NCBI RefSeq assembly: GCF_019457475.1
Contig: NZ_CP080413.1
Coordinates: 2,046,001-2,110,000, forward strand
From: Shewanella acanthi
GTDB taxonomy: Bacteria; Pseudomonadota; Gammaproteobacteria; Enterobacterales; Shewanellaceae
Length of the DNA: 64,000 nt
Direction: 5' to 3'
In this document: in pieces, positions 36,900 through 46,821 of the stretch
How positions within the stretch are numbered: the stretch's first letter is position 1
How the letters are laid out: each line of letters begins with the position of its first letter
Made by a program: the position numbers and the translations under genes
Notes under the pieces: generated by a model
Databases searched by the model: none
What the model saw: the letters and a program-made list of their open reading frames with translations, nothing else
Told to the model about the DNA's origin: nothing

Positions 36900-37442
36900 T
36901 TACCACATTAAATCATCGGGAATAGCGTAATCGGCATAGGGGTCGTCTTCTTCAATAACTTGCTTGTTATCGTCTGCTTGCCACAGATAGCCACACCATT
37001 GTGGTACGAGTAAGTTAACACGCTCAGCCAGTTTATGCGGCACCAGATAGCTTTTATCCTCATAACGCACAATGCCTAATTGACCTTTCAGCAGCTGAGA
37101 CTGGATCTTGTCGTCGATATACACAGCGTAAATTTTATTTTCGAGGGTATAGTTAAACTTAATCTCAGCATGTGTGGGTATAGTGATCGCAAACTTCGTG
37201 AATTCAGTCACTAAGCCACGAACTTGACCACGGGCCGACGCTTCGGCAAAACGCTGTTCATTAAGTATTCTGTCTTTTTCGGCTTGCAGACGTTTCTGTT
37301 CGGCAATTTCCTGCTTAAAAGCACTTGAGCCATCATCCACACGGGATTTCTTGTCGCGACGCTTTTGGGTTTTTACATCACGTACTTTTTGTTTACTGGC
37401 AAGTCCAGCCTTCAATAGCTGCTCTTGTAATGCATTAGCCAT
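36900..37442 (-). CDS. DUF2058 family protein (YaiL-like)
   Basis: A 180-residue protein of the DUF2058 family. The N-terminus (L-Q-E-Q-L-L-K-A-G-L-A-S-K-Q-K) is followed by a highly charged coiled-coil-like region (residues about 25-75) and a globular C-terminal part with Y-A-V-Y-I-D-D-K, L-V-P-H-K-L-A-E-R-V and a D-D-P-Y-A-D-Y-x-I-P-D-D-L-M-W tail. The family is conserved in gamma-proteobacteria as nucleoprotein-like small proteins without an agreed function. It starts 28 bases after the SDR stop, so co-transcription with that gene is likely. Confidence 0.88.
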   Translation of the reverse strand: MANALQEQLLKAGLASKQKVRDVKTQKRRDKKSRVDDGSSAFKQEIAEQKRLQAEKDRILNEQRFAEASARGQVRGLVTEFTKFAITIPTHAEIKFNYTLENKIYAVYIDDKIQSQLLKGQLGIVRYEDKSYLVPHKLAERVNLLVPQWCGYLWQADDNKQVIEEDDPYADYAIPDDLMW

Positions 37443-37470
37443 GGATTTTCACCCGCTATCTTTAAAAAAA

Positions 37471-38298
37471 TTAATGACCAGTCTTTTGTGCAATGTCACT
37501 CAATGTCGTCATCGCCGCGCTTGCACCGCCTAATGACCAACCACCATCAACGGGCAACACTACACCCGTAATATAAGATGCGTACTGCGAGCCAAGGAAT
37601 AAGGCCGCATTTGCAATATCTTGACCAACACCATTACGTTTTAATGGCACAGAATTAGCCACTTGTTGCTGCAAGGCCTCACTGGGTGCCAAACGGTTAA
37701 AACCTTCAGTATCTGAAATCGGTCCTGGCACAATAGAGTTAATGCGGATACCTTCACAGCCCCATTCGATAGCAAGGGTACGGGTTAACATATCAACACC
37801 AGCTTTCGCTGCGCACACGTGGGCCTGCATTGGCATAGCGATTGATGCCTGCGGTGCAGAAATCTGAATAATATTTCCCTGTGGGCGACGCATCAGTGGA
37901 TAAGCGGTTTTAAGCACTTGGAAGCTCCCTAAAAGGTCGATGTCCATCACTGACTTAAAGCCATTGGCTGAAAGCTTAGCCGCTGTCGCAGGGAAGTTAC
38001 CCGCAGCGCCGCTCACCAACACATCAATTAACCCAAATGCTTTGGCAATATTATCAAAACCCTGCTCAACGGCGGCCAAATCACGCACATCGAAACTCAC
38101 ACCAAAATGCAGTCCCTCGGGATGGGCTTGTTTTAGCTGAGCAACTGCCGCATCCACTTTATCTTGGCTACGGCTTGCCACAGCAACGTTAGCACCGGCC
38201 TTAGCAAATTCAATAGCAATACACAGGTTAATACCGCTGGTACCGCCTACCACGACTACGTTTTGGCCTTGGTAATTAATTAATGAAGTCTGCTGCAT
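37471..38298 (-). CDS. SDR oxidoreductase, 2,4-dienoyl-CoA reductase (DECR) type
   Basis: A 275-residue Rossmann-fold short-chain dehydrogenase. The cofactor loop is V-V-V-G-G-T-S-G-I-N with A-S-R-S-Q downstream, favouring NADPH. The position of the classical Y-x-x-x-K motif reads H-V-C-A-A-K-A-G-V-D: the Lys is kept but Tyr is Cys, as in eukaryotic DECR1/DECR2, where this region is H-x-x-x-A-K-A. The following A-I-E-W-G and P-G-P-I-S-D-T-E-G stretch also matches that group. I therefore prefer an auxiliary dienoyl-CoA reductase for unsaturated fatty acids over a generic sugar or alcohol dehydrogenase. The substrate is inferred, not shown. Confidence 0.8.
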   Translation of the reverse strand: MQQTSLINYQGQNVVVVGGTSGINLCIAIEFAKAGANVAVASRSQDKVDAAVAQLKQAHPEGLHFGVSFDVRDLAAVEQGFDNIAKAFGLIDVLVSGAAGNFPATAAKLSANGFKSVMDIDLLGSFQVLKTAYPLMRRPQGNIIQISAPQASIAMPMQAHVCAAKAGVDMLTRTLAIEWGCEGIRINSIVPGPISDTEGFNRLAPSEALQQQVANSVPLKRNGVGQDIANAALFLGSQYASYITGVVLPVDGGWSLGGASAAMTTLSDIAQKTGH

Positions 38299-38347
38299 GG
38301 GATCTCCTTATTATTTTGTCACGCAGGCTTAATGCCCAAAAGCGGCA

Positions 38348-39046
38348 TTAAGCTAAAGATTGATGAATTGCCTGCAAAGCTGCTAATGGATCTGCTGCTT
38401 TAGTGATAGGACGACCAATTACTAAATAATCGGAACCCGCCGCTATCGCTTGTGGTGGCGTCATGACTCGGTGTTGGTCACCTACATCGCTTCCAACGGG
38501 ACGAATACCAGGTGTCACCAATTTAAAGTCTTGACCTAATAACGTCTTAAGTACAGTTGCCTCTTGGGCAGAGCACACTACGCCATCCAGACCTGCTTGT
38601 TGAGTCAGTTTAGCCAAACGTTGTACGTGCTCAAATGCAGGCACATCAATACCGATTAATTTAAGGTCATCGTCGCTCATTGAAGTTAATACCGTTACTG
38701 CAATCAGCATTGGCGCATCGCTGCCATAGGGCTGTAATGCTTTTTTGGCAGCTTCCATCATCGCAAGACCGCCACTGGCATGGACGTTGGTCATCCAAAC
38801 GCCAAGCTCAGCCGCTGCTGTGACAGCTTTGGCCACAGTATTAGGAATATCGTGAAATTTTAAATCGAGGAATAAATCGAAGCCACGGTCGTGAATATCT
38901 TTGACTAATTGTGGACCAAACAGGGTAAACATTTCCTTACCCACTTTGAGGCGACACATGTTGGGATCGAGCTGGTCTATCAGTGCTAATGCTTGGTTTT
39001 TATTATCGTAATCAAGTGCTACGAGGATAGGTTTAGTCGTCATCAT
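38348..39046 (-). CDS. pyrF: orotidine 5'-phosphate decarboxylase
   Basis: The last step of UMP synthesis: decarboxylates OMP. A 232-residue TIM barrel with A-L-D-Y-D-N at strand 1, L-K-V-G-K-E-M-F, and the catalytic [11 protein letters not shown], with C-terminal T-P-G-I-R-P and G-R-P-I-T phosphate-binding segments. It is the last gene of the ihfB-lapA-lapB-pyrF string, as in E. coli, starting 41 bases after the lapB stop. A start at the second Met is equally possible. Confidence 0.97.
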   Translation of the reverse strand: MMTTKPILVALDYDNKNQALALIDQLDPNMCRLKVGKEMFTLFGPQLVKDIHDRGFDLFLDLKFHDIPNTVAKAVTAAAELGVWMTNVHASGGLAMMEAAKKALQPYGSDAPMLIAVTVLTSMSDDDLKLIGIDVPAFEHVQRLAKLTQQAGLDGVVCSAQEATVLKTLLGQDFKLVTPGIRPVGSDVGDQHRVMTPPQAIAAGSDYLVIGRPITKAADPLAALQAIHQSLA

Positions 39047-39087
39047 CTCTCCAACGGGTTTTACACTAACGAGGGTATTTCAATGGG

Positions 39088-40248
39088 TTATTCACCGTCT
39101 AAACCGCGAATACGTTTTATGGTTCCCCAATGCTTGCACGAGGGGCAATGCCAATAAAGGCTATGGGAGGGGAAACCACAATCTTTACAACGGTAACTAG
39201 GACGGAATTTAATTTGTTGTTCTACGAGTTGCTCAAGCATAGTTAAACTTTGTTTCGCTTGCCCCTCCTCTGCTTGGCTTAAATGAAGCTGCATTAAATG
39301 TTGGAAGCCCCTCATGGTGGGATGGCGATAAAGCGCATCAAGCACCATGGTTTCAGCAGCTTTGATATCGTTTTGAGCAATCAAGTGATGCGCCAGTGCA
39401 ACCACAACGGATGCGCCCGCCCCCGCGGCCATAGCACCCGCCAATAATTCCTGATACCCCTCTTTATCCTCAGTGTCGCGAAACACTTGTTTGGCGGTAG
39501 GCAATGCATCGGCAAAGAGCTCAATATCAGCTTGTTTAAGCGCAATTAACATGGATTTGCACTGGGTATAATCCTTCATCTCGAGGAATTTTTTGGCCAG
39601 AGTTAACAGTGCTCGACCACAGTTTGGATCTTGTTTCAAAGCCTGTTGCAGTAATTTTATCTTGTCAGCTTCATCACTAGTTTCATCCGCTAGCTGGCAA
39701 TAGAAATGCGCAATTGTGGGTTTAAGTGCTTGCTGACGCTTACGGCTTAATCGCCTTGTAATATCAATGGCTTTTTGCCATTCCTTAATAACCTGATAAA
39801 TCGTAATAAGCTGGGTTTCTGACTCTTCACTGTGATCGTCCTGACTCACCAAATTTAAGAATATCTCTTCGGCGCGGTCATAAAATCCCGCCGCAAGGTA
39901 ATCTTTACCCAGTTCCATCATGGCGATATCTCGCTGCTCATTGGTCAGCGAAGGCCTTGCAATCAAATTTTGATGGATTCGAATAGAACGGTCCACTTCG
40001 CCCCGTTTGCGAAAAAGTGAACCTAAGGATAAATGGGTATCGATGGTTTCATCATCGACATCTAGCATGCTAATAAACAGATCTACTGCTTTATCAGATT
40101 CGTTAGAAAGCAGAAAGTTAAGCCCTGTGAAATAATCACGGCTCATTTGCTTACGTTGGTTAGTTTGGTTCTGCCTAATGCTCCGTCGCCCCATATACCA
40201 GCCATAGCCGGCGGCGATCGGTAACAACAGGAAGAGGATTTCTAGCAT
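39088..40248 (-). CDS. lapB: lipopolysaccharide assembly protein B
   Basis: LapB (YciM) is an inner-membrane TPR protein that steers FtsH to degrade LpxC and so balances lipid A with phospholipid synthesis. The 386 residues show an N-terminal membrane anchor (L-E-I-L-F-L-L-L-P-I-A-A-G-Y-G-W-Y-M-G-R-R), nine or so TPR helices facing the cytoplasm and a C-terminal rubredoxin-type metal site (C-K-D-C-G-F and C-P-S-C-K-H-W). It directly follows lapA with a one-base gap. Confidence 0.97.
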   Translation of the reverse strand: MLEILFLLLPIAAGYGWYMGRRSIRQNQTNQRKQMSRDYFTGLNFLLSNESDKAVDLFISMLDVDDETIDTHLSLGSLFRKRGEVDRSIRIHQNLIARPSLTNEQRDIAMMELGKDYLAAGFYDRAEEIFLNLVSQDDHSEESETQLITIYQVIKEWQKAIDITRRLSRKRQQALKPTIAHFYCQLADETSDEADKIKLLQQALKQDPNCGRALLTLAKKFLEMKDYTQCKSMLIALKQADIELFADALPTAKQVFRDTEDKEGYQELLAGAMAAGAGASVVVALAHHLIAQNDIKAAETMVLDALYRHPTMRGFQHLMQLHLSQAEEGQAKQSLTMLEQLVEQQIKFRPSYRCKDCGFPSHSLYWHCPSCKHWGTIKRIRGLDGE

Positions 40249-40249
40249 A

Positions 40250-40525
40250 TTAGACGTCTACACATTGGGTCGTTTTGGCAAGTTGTGCGTTCAATTTCTT
40301 TTTAGTGCTCGCCAACGCGAATTTAAGTCTGACGATATAATAGCTTGCGACTAACCAACTCAGCATAAAGCCTGCAAAAAACACTACCGCTAACACAACA
40401 GGTAAACGAAATTCACCCTGGGCCACAAAGTAACTGATGGTCACGACTTGTTCATTCCGCGCACCAAAGATTAAGGCCACAATAAATAACAGCGCCACGA
40501 TGACGGTTGCGACAAAAGATTTCAC
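40250..40525 (-). CDS. lapA: lipopolysaccharide assembly protein A
   Basis: LapA (YciS) is a 91-residue inner-membrane protein with two transmembrane helices (residues about 3-21 and 42-66) and a basic cytoplasmic tail. It acts with LapB in controlling LPS synthesis. The order ihfB-lapA-lapB is conserved in gamma-proteobacteria. Confidence 0.93.
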   Translation of the reverse strand: MKSFVATVIVALLFIVALIFGARNEQVVTISYFVAQGEFRLPVVLAVVFFAGFMLSWLVASYYIVRLKFALASTKKKLNAQLAKTTQCVDV

Positions 40526-40608
40526 GTCGTTCTCCCTTGAACCTGTGCAATGGAATGATTATCCAAGAATTTTGCAGGGCTGACCAGCATTGCCTTGCAT
40601 TAGGTATA

Positions 40609-40633
40609 AAAAAGCCCCCTTTCGGAGGCTTTT
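40609..40633 (-). terminator. terminator after ihfB
   Basis: AAAAAGCC-CCC pairs with GG-A-GGCTTTTT around a TTTC loop, 15 bases past the ihfB stop, with a T-run on the minus strand. It separates ihfB from lapA, so the latter pair needs read-through or its own promoter. Confidence 0.85.
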
Positions 40634-40647
40634 TATGAGACGTTTAA

Positions 40648-40935
40648 TTACGCATTGATTGCATCAACACGCTCGCGCAGTTCTTTGCCTGGCTTAAAGT
40701 GCGGGACATACTTACCTTCCAACTCGACTGAAGATCCAGTCTTAGGATTGCGACCAGTACGCGGAGCACGATAATGAAGCGAGAAACTACCAAAGCCACG
40801 GATCTCGATACGATCTCCGGTTTCTAATGTTGTTGCCATTTGCTCCAACATTTCTTTGATTGCGCCTTCAACCTCTTTCGCCGACAGCTGCGACTGCCTG
40901 GTGGCGAGTTTTTCGATCAGTTCGGATTTTGTCAT
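40648..40935 (-). CDS. ihfB: integration host factor subunit beta
   Basis: A 95-residue subunit of the IHF heterodimer that bends DNA sharply. The start [10 protein letters not shown] and the arm sequence G-R-N-P-K-T-G, with the conserved proline that intercalates at the bend, are diagnostic of the beta subunit. It lies downstream of rpsA, as in E. coli. Confidence 0.98.
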   Translation of the reverse strand: MTKSELIEKLATRQSQLSAKEVEGAIKEMLEQMATTLETGDRIEIRGFGSFSLHYRAPRTGRNPKTGSSVELEGKYVPHFKPGKELRERVDAINA

Positions 40936-41008
40936 CCTTGCTATCCCCTATTATCAAGCCAAACACAGACGCCTTTAAAGGGGAGAAAACTCCCCAAACA
41001 ACAGGCGA

Positions 41009-42676
41009 TTATTTGCGAGCTGCTTTAAACGCTTCAGCCATAGCATTACTAATAACAGCGTCTTCTTGTTTATTCAAGGTCGCCATTACTTCTTTTTCTT
41101 CAGCTTCGTCTTTCGCTTTGATTGACAGGCTGATAGAACGGTTCTTACGGTCAACACCCATGAACTTAGCTTCGATAGCATCACCTACTGCGTAAACAGT
41201 AGATGCATCTTCGATGCGCTCACGGCTGATGTCAGCTACACGGATGTAACCTTCAACAGTGTCAGCCAGTTCAACAGTAACACCTTTAGCATCAACAGCA
41301 GAAACAGTACCGTTTACGATAGTACCTTTCTTCTTGTCAGCTAAGTAAGCGTTGAATGGATCGTCTTCAGTTTGCTTAACGCCTAAGCTGATACGCTCAC
41401 GCTCTGGGTCAACAGAAAGAACCACTGCGTGGATTTCGTCGCCTTTCTTGTATTCAGAAACTGCGTCTTCGCCAGTACCGTTCCAAGAAATGTCAGACAG
41501 GTGAACTAAACCATCGATACCGCCGTCAAGACCGATGAAGATACCGAAGTCAGTGATTGACTTGATCTTACCAGAAACCTTGTCGCCTTTGTTGTAACGA
41601 GTTGCGAAGTCATCCCATGGGTTGGTCTTACATTGCTTCAGACCAAGAGAAATACGACGACGCTCTTCATCGATGTCCAGAACCAGAACTTCAACTTCAT
41701 CACCTAAGTTAACCACTTTAGATGGGTGAATGTTCTTGTTAGTCCAATCCATTTCAGAAACGTGAACTAAACCTTCAACGCCTTCTTCGATTTCAACGAA
41801 ACAGCCGTAGTCAGTCAGGTTAGTTACGCGACCAGTTAACTTAGTGTTTTCTGGGTAGCGTTTGCTGATTTCTAACCATGGATCTTCGCCAAGTTGTTTC
41901 AGACCTAAAGACACACGAGTGCGCTCACGATCGTACTTCAGAACTTTAACGTTGATTTCGTCACCAACGTTGACGATTTCAGATGGGTGTTTAACGCGTT
42001 TCCATGCCATATCAGTGATATGTAATAGACCGTCAACACCACCTAAATCTACGAATGCACCGTAGTCAGTCAGGTTCTTAACGATACCTTTAACTGCTTG
42101 ACCTTCTTGCAGGTTTTCTAACAGTGCATCACGCTCAGCGCTGCTTTCTGATTCGATAACTGCACGACGAGAAACAACAACGTTGTTACGCTTCTGGTCT
42201 AGTTTGATAACTTTGAATTCTAATTCTTTGTACTCTAAGTGAGCGGTGTCGCGAACTGGGCGCACGTCAACTAGAGAACCTGGTAAGAAGGCACGGATAC
42301 CGTTTAATTCAACAGTGAAACCGCCTTTCACTTTACCATTGATGATACCGATTACAGTTTCAGCATCTTCGTAAGCTTTTTCCAGAACGATCCAAGCTTC
42401 GTGACGTTTCGCTTTTTCGCGAGACAGTTGAGTCTCACCGAAGCCATCTTCAACAGAGTCAAGAGCTACGTCAACTTCATCACCCACTGCGATTTCTAAA
42501 ACGCCTTGAGCGTTTTTGAATTGTTCAGCTGGGATTGGGCTTTCAGACTTCAGGCCCGCGTCAACCAGTACCATACCGTTTTCGATAGCAACAACAGTAC
42601 CACGAACGATAGAACCTGGACGGAATTCCAGAGTTTGAAGGGATTGTTCAAATAGATCAGCAAAAGATTCAGTCAT
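41009..42676 (-). CDS. rpsA: 30S ribosomal protein S1
   Basis: A 555-residue RNA-binding protein that brings structured mRNAs to the 30S subunit. Six S1/OB-fold repeats are visible, with repeating G-x-V-x-x-x-T-D-Y-G-x-F-V-x-L and H-x-S-D/E-x-W elements. The N-terminal F-A-D-L-F-E-Q-S-L motif binds the ribosome through S2. It lies between cmk and ihfB in the standard order. Codon use appears strongly biased, as expected for a highly expressed gene. Confidence 0.99.
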   Translation of the reverse strand: MTESFADLFEQSLQTLEFRPGSIVRGTVVAIENGMVLVDAGLKSESPIPAEQFKNAQGVLEIAVGDEVDVALDSVEDGFGETQLSREKAKRHEAWIVLEKAYEDAETVIGIINGKVKGGFTVELNGIRAFLPGSLVDVRPVRDTAHLEYKELEFKVIKLDQKRNNVVVSRRAVIESESSAERDALLENLQEGQAVKGIVKNLTDYGAFVDLGGVDGLLHITDMAWKRVKHPSEIVNVGDEINVKVLKYDRERTRVSLGLKQLGEDPWLEISKRYPENTKLTGRVTNLTDYGCFVEIEEGVEGLVHVSEMDWTNKNIHPSKVVNLGDEVEVLVLDIDEERRRISLGLKQCKTNPWDDFATRYNKGDKVSGKIKSITDFGIFIGLDGGIDGLVHLSDISWNGTGEDAVSEYKKGDEIHAVVLSVDPERERISLGVKQTEDDPFNAYLADKKKGTIVNGTVSAVDAKGVTVELADTVEGYIRVADISRERIEDASTVYAVGDAIEAKFMGVDRKNRSISLSIKAKDEAEEKEVMATLNKQEDAVISNAMAEAFKAARK

Positions 42677-42792
42677 GTTTAAGTTACTTTAATGTAATAA
42701 ACCACAGTCAATCCTAGACGTGGAGTCAGTCAAATAATCCGTATCATCCATAATACGAATGCCTATCCAGTCAATAACTTAGCTAAAAATAC

Positions 42793-43485
42793 TTAGTTAA
42801 CGTTGGATAATTTTTCGTTGATGTAATTGAGCGCGAGCTCAAGTACTTGGTCAATGCTTTTGTCACTGGTATCGATAATGAGCGCATCTTCGGCTGGGAC
42901 CAAAGGGGCCACAGGTCGATTCATATCGCGGTCATCACGTTCGATAATCTCAGCTAAAAGGCGCTCGATATTAACATCGAAGCCCTTGTCCTGCAACTGA
43001 TTATAGCGTCTTTGGGCCCGTTCCTCAGCTGAAGCAGTCAAATATAATTTAGCCGATGCCGTAGGGAAAACAACTGTTCCCATGTCACGGCCATCGGCGA
43101 TTAATCCAGGTACTGCCCTGAAGGCTCGTTGGCGGCGTAATAGCGCTTCCCTTACCCTTGGGAAGGCCGCAACTTTTGAGGCAGCATTTGAGCACTCTTG
43201 GGTACGAATCGCTGTGGTGACATCCTCACCTTCTAAAATCACTTGAACCGGATCGGTATCATTACCCGTGAGGAATTTCACATCAAGGTGTGACGCGAGC
43301 AAGGTAATGGATTCTTCATTTTCCAGTTCAACATTGTGATGAATTGCGGCTAGCGCAAGTACTCGGTAAATTGCACCGCTATCAAGAAGTTGCCAACCAA
43401 GTTTCTTAGCCAACAATTGGCTAATTGTCCCTTTACCAGCACCGCTTGGGCCGTCGATTGTGACTACAGGAGCCCTTTCAGACAT
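42793..43485 (-). CDS. cmk: cytidylate kinase
   Basis: Phosphorylates CMP and dCMP with ATP. The 230 residues open with the P-loop [10 protein letters not shown] and contain the L-D-S-G-A-I-Y-R nucleotide-binding block, [11 protein letters not shown] and the R-D-x-R-D-x-N-R lid. The order aroA-cmk-rpsA is standard. Confidence 0.98.
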   Translation of the reverse strand: MSERAPVVTIDGPSGAGKGTISQLLAKKLGWQLLDSGAIYRVLALAAIHHNVELENEESITLLASHLDVKFLTGNDTDPVQVILEGEDVTTAIRTQECSNAASKVAAFPRVREALLRRQRAFRAVPGLIADGRDMGTVVFPTASAKLYLTASAEERAQRRYNQLQDKGFDVNIERLLAEIIERDDRDMNRPVAPLVPAEDALIIDTSDKSIDQVLELALNYINEKLSNVN

Positions 43486-43603
43486 ATTTTCCTCCGCAAA
43501 AAATAATCATCATCCGTGAGTTCATTGATTGAGCCCCGAAAATGAGCGCGCCGCATTGTACAATAAATTACAAATAAAATCCGTGGAAATTTTATGAAGT
43601 AAA

Positions 43604-43625
43604 AAAGCCGCTAAGCAGCGGCTTT
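43604..43625 (-). terminator. terminator of aroA
   Basis: AAAGCCGCT / AGCGGCTTT with an AAGC loop, 27 bases past the aroA stop on the minus strand. The T-run on the minus strand comes from the A-run at 43602-43606. Confidence 0.8.
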
Positions 43626-43651
43626 GTAAACTTTTCTTAAGGATGCCGAAT

Positions 43652-44932
43652 TTAGGCGTGCAGACGCGCAAACTGGGCGAAGTAATCTGGGAAGGTCTTT
43701 GAGGTGCAGTCAGGATCGTTTATCGTGATGCCACAATCGGCAAAGGCCATCATCGAAAAACACATCGCCATGCGGTGATCGTTATAGGTATCAATCTCCG
43801 CAGTATTGAGTGTTTCCGGCGGGGTGATTTGAATATAATCGTGCCCTTCTTCCACTAACGCGCCCACTTTACGTAATTCTGTTGCCATCGCCGCTAAGCG
43901 GTCGGTTTCCTTAATCCGCCAGTTATAGATATTACGAATAGTGGTCGTGCCTTCTGCGAACAGTGCCGCGGTAGCAATGGTCATCGCCGCATCGGGAATA
44001 TGGTTCATATCTAAATCCACCGCCTTAAGGGGGGCGCCGCGGGCAATAATGTAATCATCACCCCACTCGATATCGGCGCCCATTTTTTCGAGCACATCGG
44101 CAAATTTAACATCACCCTGGATACTTAAACGGCCAACCCCAGTCACCTTTACCTCACCGCCCTTAATGGCGCCTGCCGCCAAAAAGTACGAAGCAGACGA
44201 AGCATCACCTTCAACTAACACTCTACCCGGTGATACATATTGTTGACCTGAGGGGATTTCAAAGCGGGCGTAGTCATGGTTAATCACCTTAACCCCAAAT
44301 TGCGCCATCAGTGCCAGAGTAATATCGATATAAGGCTTTGATACCAGTTCACCTTTTACATGGATATTGACGCTGTCTTTAGCAAGGGGCGCCACCATTA
44401 ATAGTGCCGTTAAAAACTGACTCGATAAATCCCCTGCAATTTCAACATTGCCACCACTTAAGCCCGTCGCGTTGATGGTCAGTGGCGGAAAGCCCTCATT
44501 TTTAAGGTAGTCCACATTAGCGCCGAGTTGTCTTAAGGCATCGACGAGATCGCCAATCGGACGCTCTTCCATTCGCGGCTCACCCGTTAGGGTAAATTGG
44601 CCCTGACCTAAGGTTAACGCGGCGCATAATGGACGCATGGCGGTACCCGCATTGCCTAAAAATAGGGTTTGAGCGGTATCAGATGAAATCACGCCACCTA
44701 AACCCGTCAATTCACAGATGGTATTATTTTGCGATAAGCGGTAATCGACACCTAACTGTTTTAGCGACGCCAACATATGGCGAATATCATCGGAGTCAAG
44801 CAAATTGGTCAGTGTGGTCGTACCCTTGGCTAAGGTCGCTAATAACAAGGCGCGGTTAGAAATACTTTTCGAGCCAGGAATGTTGACTTCACCACTGACT
44901 TGCACAACAGGTTCAAGACGTAATTGCTTCAT
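43652..44932 (-). CDS. aroA: 3-phosphoshikimate 1-carboxyvinyltransferase (EPSP synthase)
   Basis: The sixth step of the shikimate pathway, joining shikimate-3-phosphate and phosphoenolpyruvate. It has 426 residues with class I hallmarks: P-G-S-K-S-I-S-N-R, the [13 protein letters not shown] loop with Gly and Pro as in glyphosate-sensitive enzymes, [16 protein letters not shown] and Y-N-D-H-R-M-A-M. Divergent from aspC across a 457-base spacer. Confidence 0.98.
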   Translation of the reverse strand: MKQLRLEPVVQVSGEVNIPGSKSISNRALLLATLAKGTTTLTNLLDSDDIRHMLASLKQLGVDYRLSQNNTICELTGLGGVISSDTAQTLFLGNAGTAMRPLCAALTLGQGQFTLTGEPRMEERPIGDLVDALRQLGANVDYLKNEGFPPLTINATGLSGGNVEIAGDLSSQFLTALLMVAPLAKDSVNIHVKGELVSKPYIDITLALMAQFGVKVINHDYARFEIPSGQQYVSPGRVLVEGDASSASYFLAAGAIKGGEVKVTGVGRLSIQGDVKFADVLEKMGADIEWGDDYIIARGAPLKAVDLDMNHIPDAAMTIATAALFAEGTTTIRNIYNWRIKETDRLAAMATELRKVGALVEEGHDYIQITPPETLNTAEIDTYNDHRMAMCFSMMAFADCGITINDPDCTSKTFPDYFAQFARLHA

Positions 44933-45389
44933 GAATAAATCTTCTTTCTCTTATGGCGTTATCACTAGATACGCGGGCTGAATACGTAAATTGACAACTC
45001 AACGCGGTTGTAGGTCAACCGAGGGCGTCAAGTTAGAGTTACAAATAAAAGGAGATTAAGGGCCTTGTTGGTGCTTCGTCGTTATAAAATTACCGATAGT
45101 GGCAAAGGATTCAACCGTTTTTTTATAATAAATGGGTTTTAACGCTAAAAAATGGTTCTAAGCAGTTTAAAAATGACAAAAATACACATTATTAAGGCCA
45201 AATTAGTGATTTTCGACCAAATTTGGCAGGCTTTTTTGCCAGTTTAGTTAGCCGTTAGTTACAGTTTTTACTTTAAATTAGGGATCTTTACACGCTATTC
45301 TAGCTTTAAAGGAAAATAACGCATATCACATGCCATTTTTGATGTTGCTAACTCATTCTTGCTAAATAATCATAAAGGTAGATGGAACC
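44933..45389. other. divergent spacer between aroA and aspC
   Basis: About 457 AT-rich bases that should hold promoters for both genes. I looked for a TyrR box (TGTAAA-N6-TTTACA) before the aminotransferase and found only a half site (TTTACA near 45287). Confidence 0.4.
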
Positions 45390-46580
45390 ATGTTTAATTC
45401 TCTGATCGCAATGCCTGCGGATCCAATCCTCGGCCTGCTGACACAATACCGCGAAGACACTCACCCACAAAAAATCGATTTAGGTGTCGGCGTCTATAAG
45501 GATCCTGCGGGCAACACCCCCATCCTTAATTGCGTGAAAAAAGCGGAGAAATTCCGTTTAGATACCGAAACTACAAAAGTCTACATCGGCCCGACAGGTT
45601 CAGCTAAATTCAATTCCTTAATGACTGAACTTGCCTTCGGCGAAGATCACAGCGCGATTCTCGCTAATCGTATTCGCACCGTATCGACCCCAGGTGGTAC
45701 TGGCGCCCTTCGTGTTGCCGGTGACTTTATCAAACGCTGTAATCCCAATTCGGTGCTGTGGGTGAGCGATCCAACCTGGGCAAATCATGTGGGTCTGTTC
45801 GAAGCGGCGGGGATTACGGTTAAAACGTATCCATACTATGACTATGATACTAAGTCATTAAAGTTCGATGAGATGTTAACAGCCCTGTCTCAAATCGGTG
45901 CAGACGATGTCGTGTTACTGCACGCCTGCTGCCATAACCCAAGTGGGATGGATCTCACGACCGAACAATGGGATAAAGTGGTGGCGCTGACCAAACAGCA
46001 AGGCTTTACGCCACTTATCGACATGGCCTACCAAGGTTTTGGTGATGGTGTGGATATCGATGCCTACGGTGTCCGTCAAATGGCGGCAGCCGTTGATAAC
46101 ATGATCCTCTGTAGTTCATGCTCTAAAAACTTTGGCCTATACCGTGAGCGTATCGGTTCATGCTCTGTGATTGCCAAAGATGCAGCACGTGCCGATATCG
46201 CCCAATCGGTACTGCTGTACGTAGTGCGCTGCCTCTACTCGATGCCACCTGCCCACGGTGCGGCGATTGTTGAGACGATTCTTGAGTCTGCTGAACTCAA
46301 GCAAGAATGGTTAGCAGAGCTGCAAGTGATGCGCGATCGCATTAACGGTAACCGTGCCATTCTGGTGGATAAACTGAAAGCCAATGGCGTTGACCGTGAT
46401 TTCAGCTTTATCGCCCGTCAGAAAGGGATGTTCTCTTTCCTTGGCGTCAATCCAGAGCAAGTTGAGCGCCTGAAAAAAGAATTTAGCATTTATATGGTGG
46501 GTTCGAGCCGTATCAGCATCGCGGGGATCAGCGAAGATAACGTTGATTATCTAGCGCAATCGATTGCTAAAGTTTTATAA
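45390..46580 (+). CDS. aromatic/aspartate aminotransferase
   Basis: A 396-residue PLP-dependent class I aminotransferase of the AspC/TyrB type, moving amino groups between aspartate or aromatic amino acids and 2-oxoglutarate. Conserved elements include D-L-G-V-G-V-Y-K-D, G-G-T-G-A-L-R-V, C-C-H-N-P-S-G with the substrate-side Asn, and C-S-S-C-S-K-N-F-G-L-Y-R-E-R with the PLP lysine. AspC and TyrB cannot be told apart with confidence from sequence alone. A ribosome binding site (AAAGGTAGATGG) precedes the ATG. Confidence 0.93.
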   Translation: MFNSLIAMPADPILGLLTQYREDTHPQKIDLGVGVYKDPAGNTPILNCVKKAEKFRLDTETTKVYIGPTGSAKFNSLMTELAFGEDHSAILANRIRTVSTPGGTGALRVAGDFIKRCNPNSVLWVSDPTWANHVGLFEAAGITVKTYPYYDYDTKSLKFDEMLTALSQIGADDVVLLHACCHNPSGMDLTTEQWDKVVALTKQQGFTPLIDMAYQGFGDGVDIDAYGVRQMAAAVDNMILCSSCSKNFGLYRERIGSCSVIAKDAARADIAQSVLLYVVRCLYSMPPAHGAAIVETILESAELKQEWLAELQVMRDRINGNRAILVDKLKANGVDRDFSFIARQKGMFSFLGVNPEQVERLKKEFSIYMVGSSRISIAGISEDNVDYLAQSIAKVL

Positions 46581-46623
46581 CACCCAAGTATTAACACCTT
46601 GATTTAAAGTTAAATAAAGTCAC

Positions 46624-46654
46624 AAAAAACGAATGCCTTGGCATTCGTTTTTTT
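46624..46654 (+). terminator. terminator of the aminotransferase gene
   Basis: A 12- to 13-bp stem (AAAACGAATGCC / GGCATTCGTTTT) with a 2-base loop and a T7 run, 45 bases after the stop. Confidence 0.93.
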
Positions 46655-46727
46655 CGTTAAGCAGTTTTTTTGCGGTGTAACTTAACGTGCTTCACTCAAC
46701 ATTCACTTAAACATTAAGTGAAAAATA

Positions 46728-46759
46728 AGGGCACTTAGACTCAGTTATCTAAGTGCCCT
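46728..46759 (-). terminator. terminator of serC
   Basis: AGGGCACTTAGA pairs with TCTAAGTGCCCT around an 8-base loop; on the minus strand it is followed by TTATTTTT. It lies 63 bases past the serC stop. Confidence 0.85.
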
Positions 46760-46821
46760 ATTAATTTATTTAGGCTCATTTCTTAAAACAAAAGTAACCG
46801 ACAAATGTCGGTACTAAATGC

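Noticed and set aside
45240..45389. TyrR operator before the aminotransferase
   Set aside because: Only the right half TTTACA is present; the left half does not match TGTAAA.
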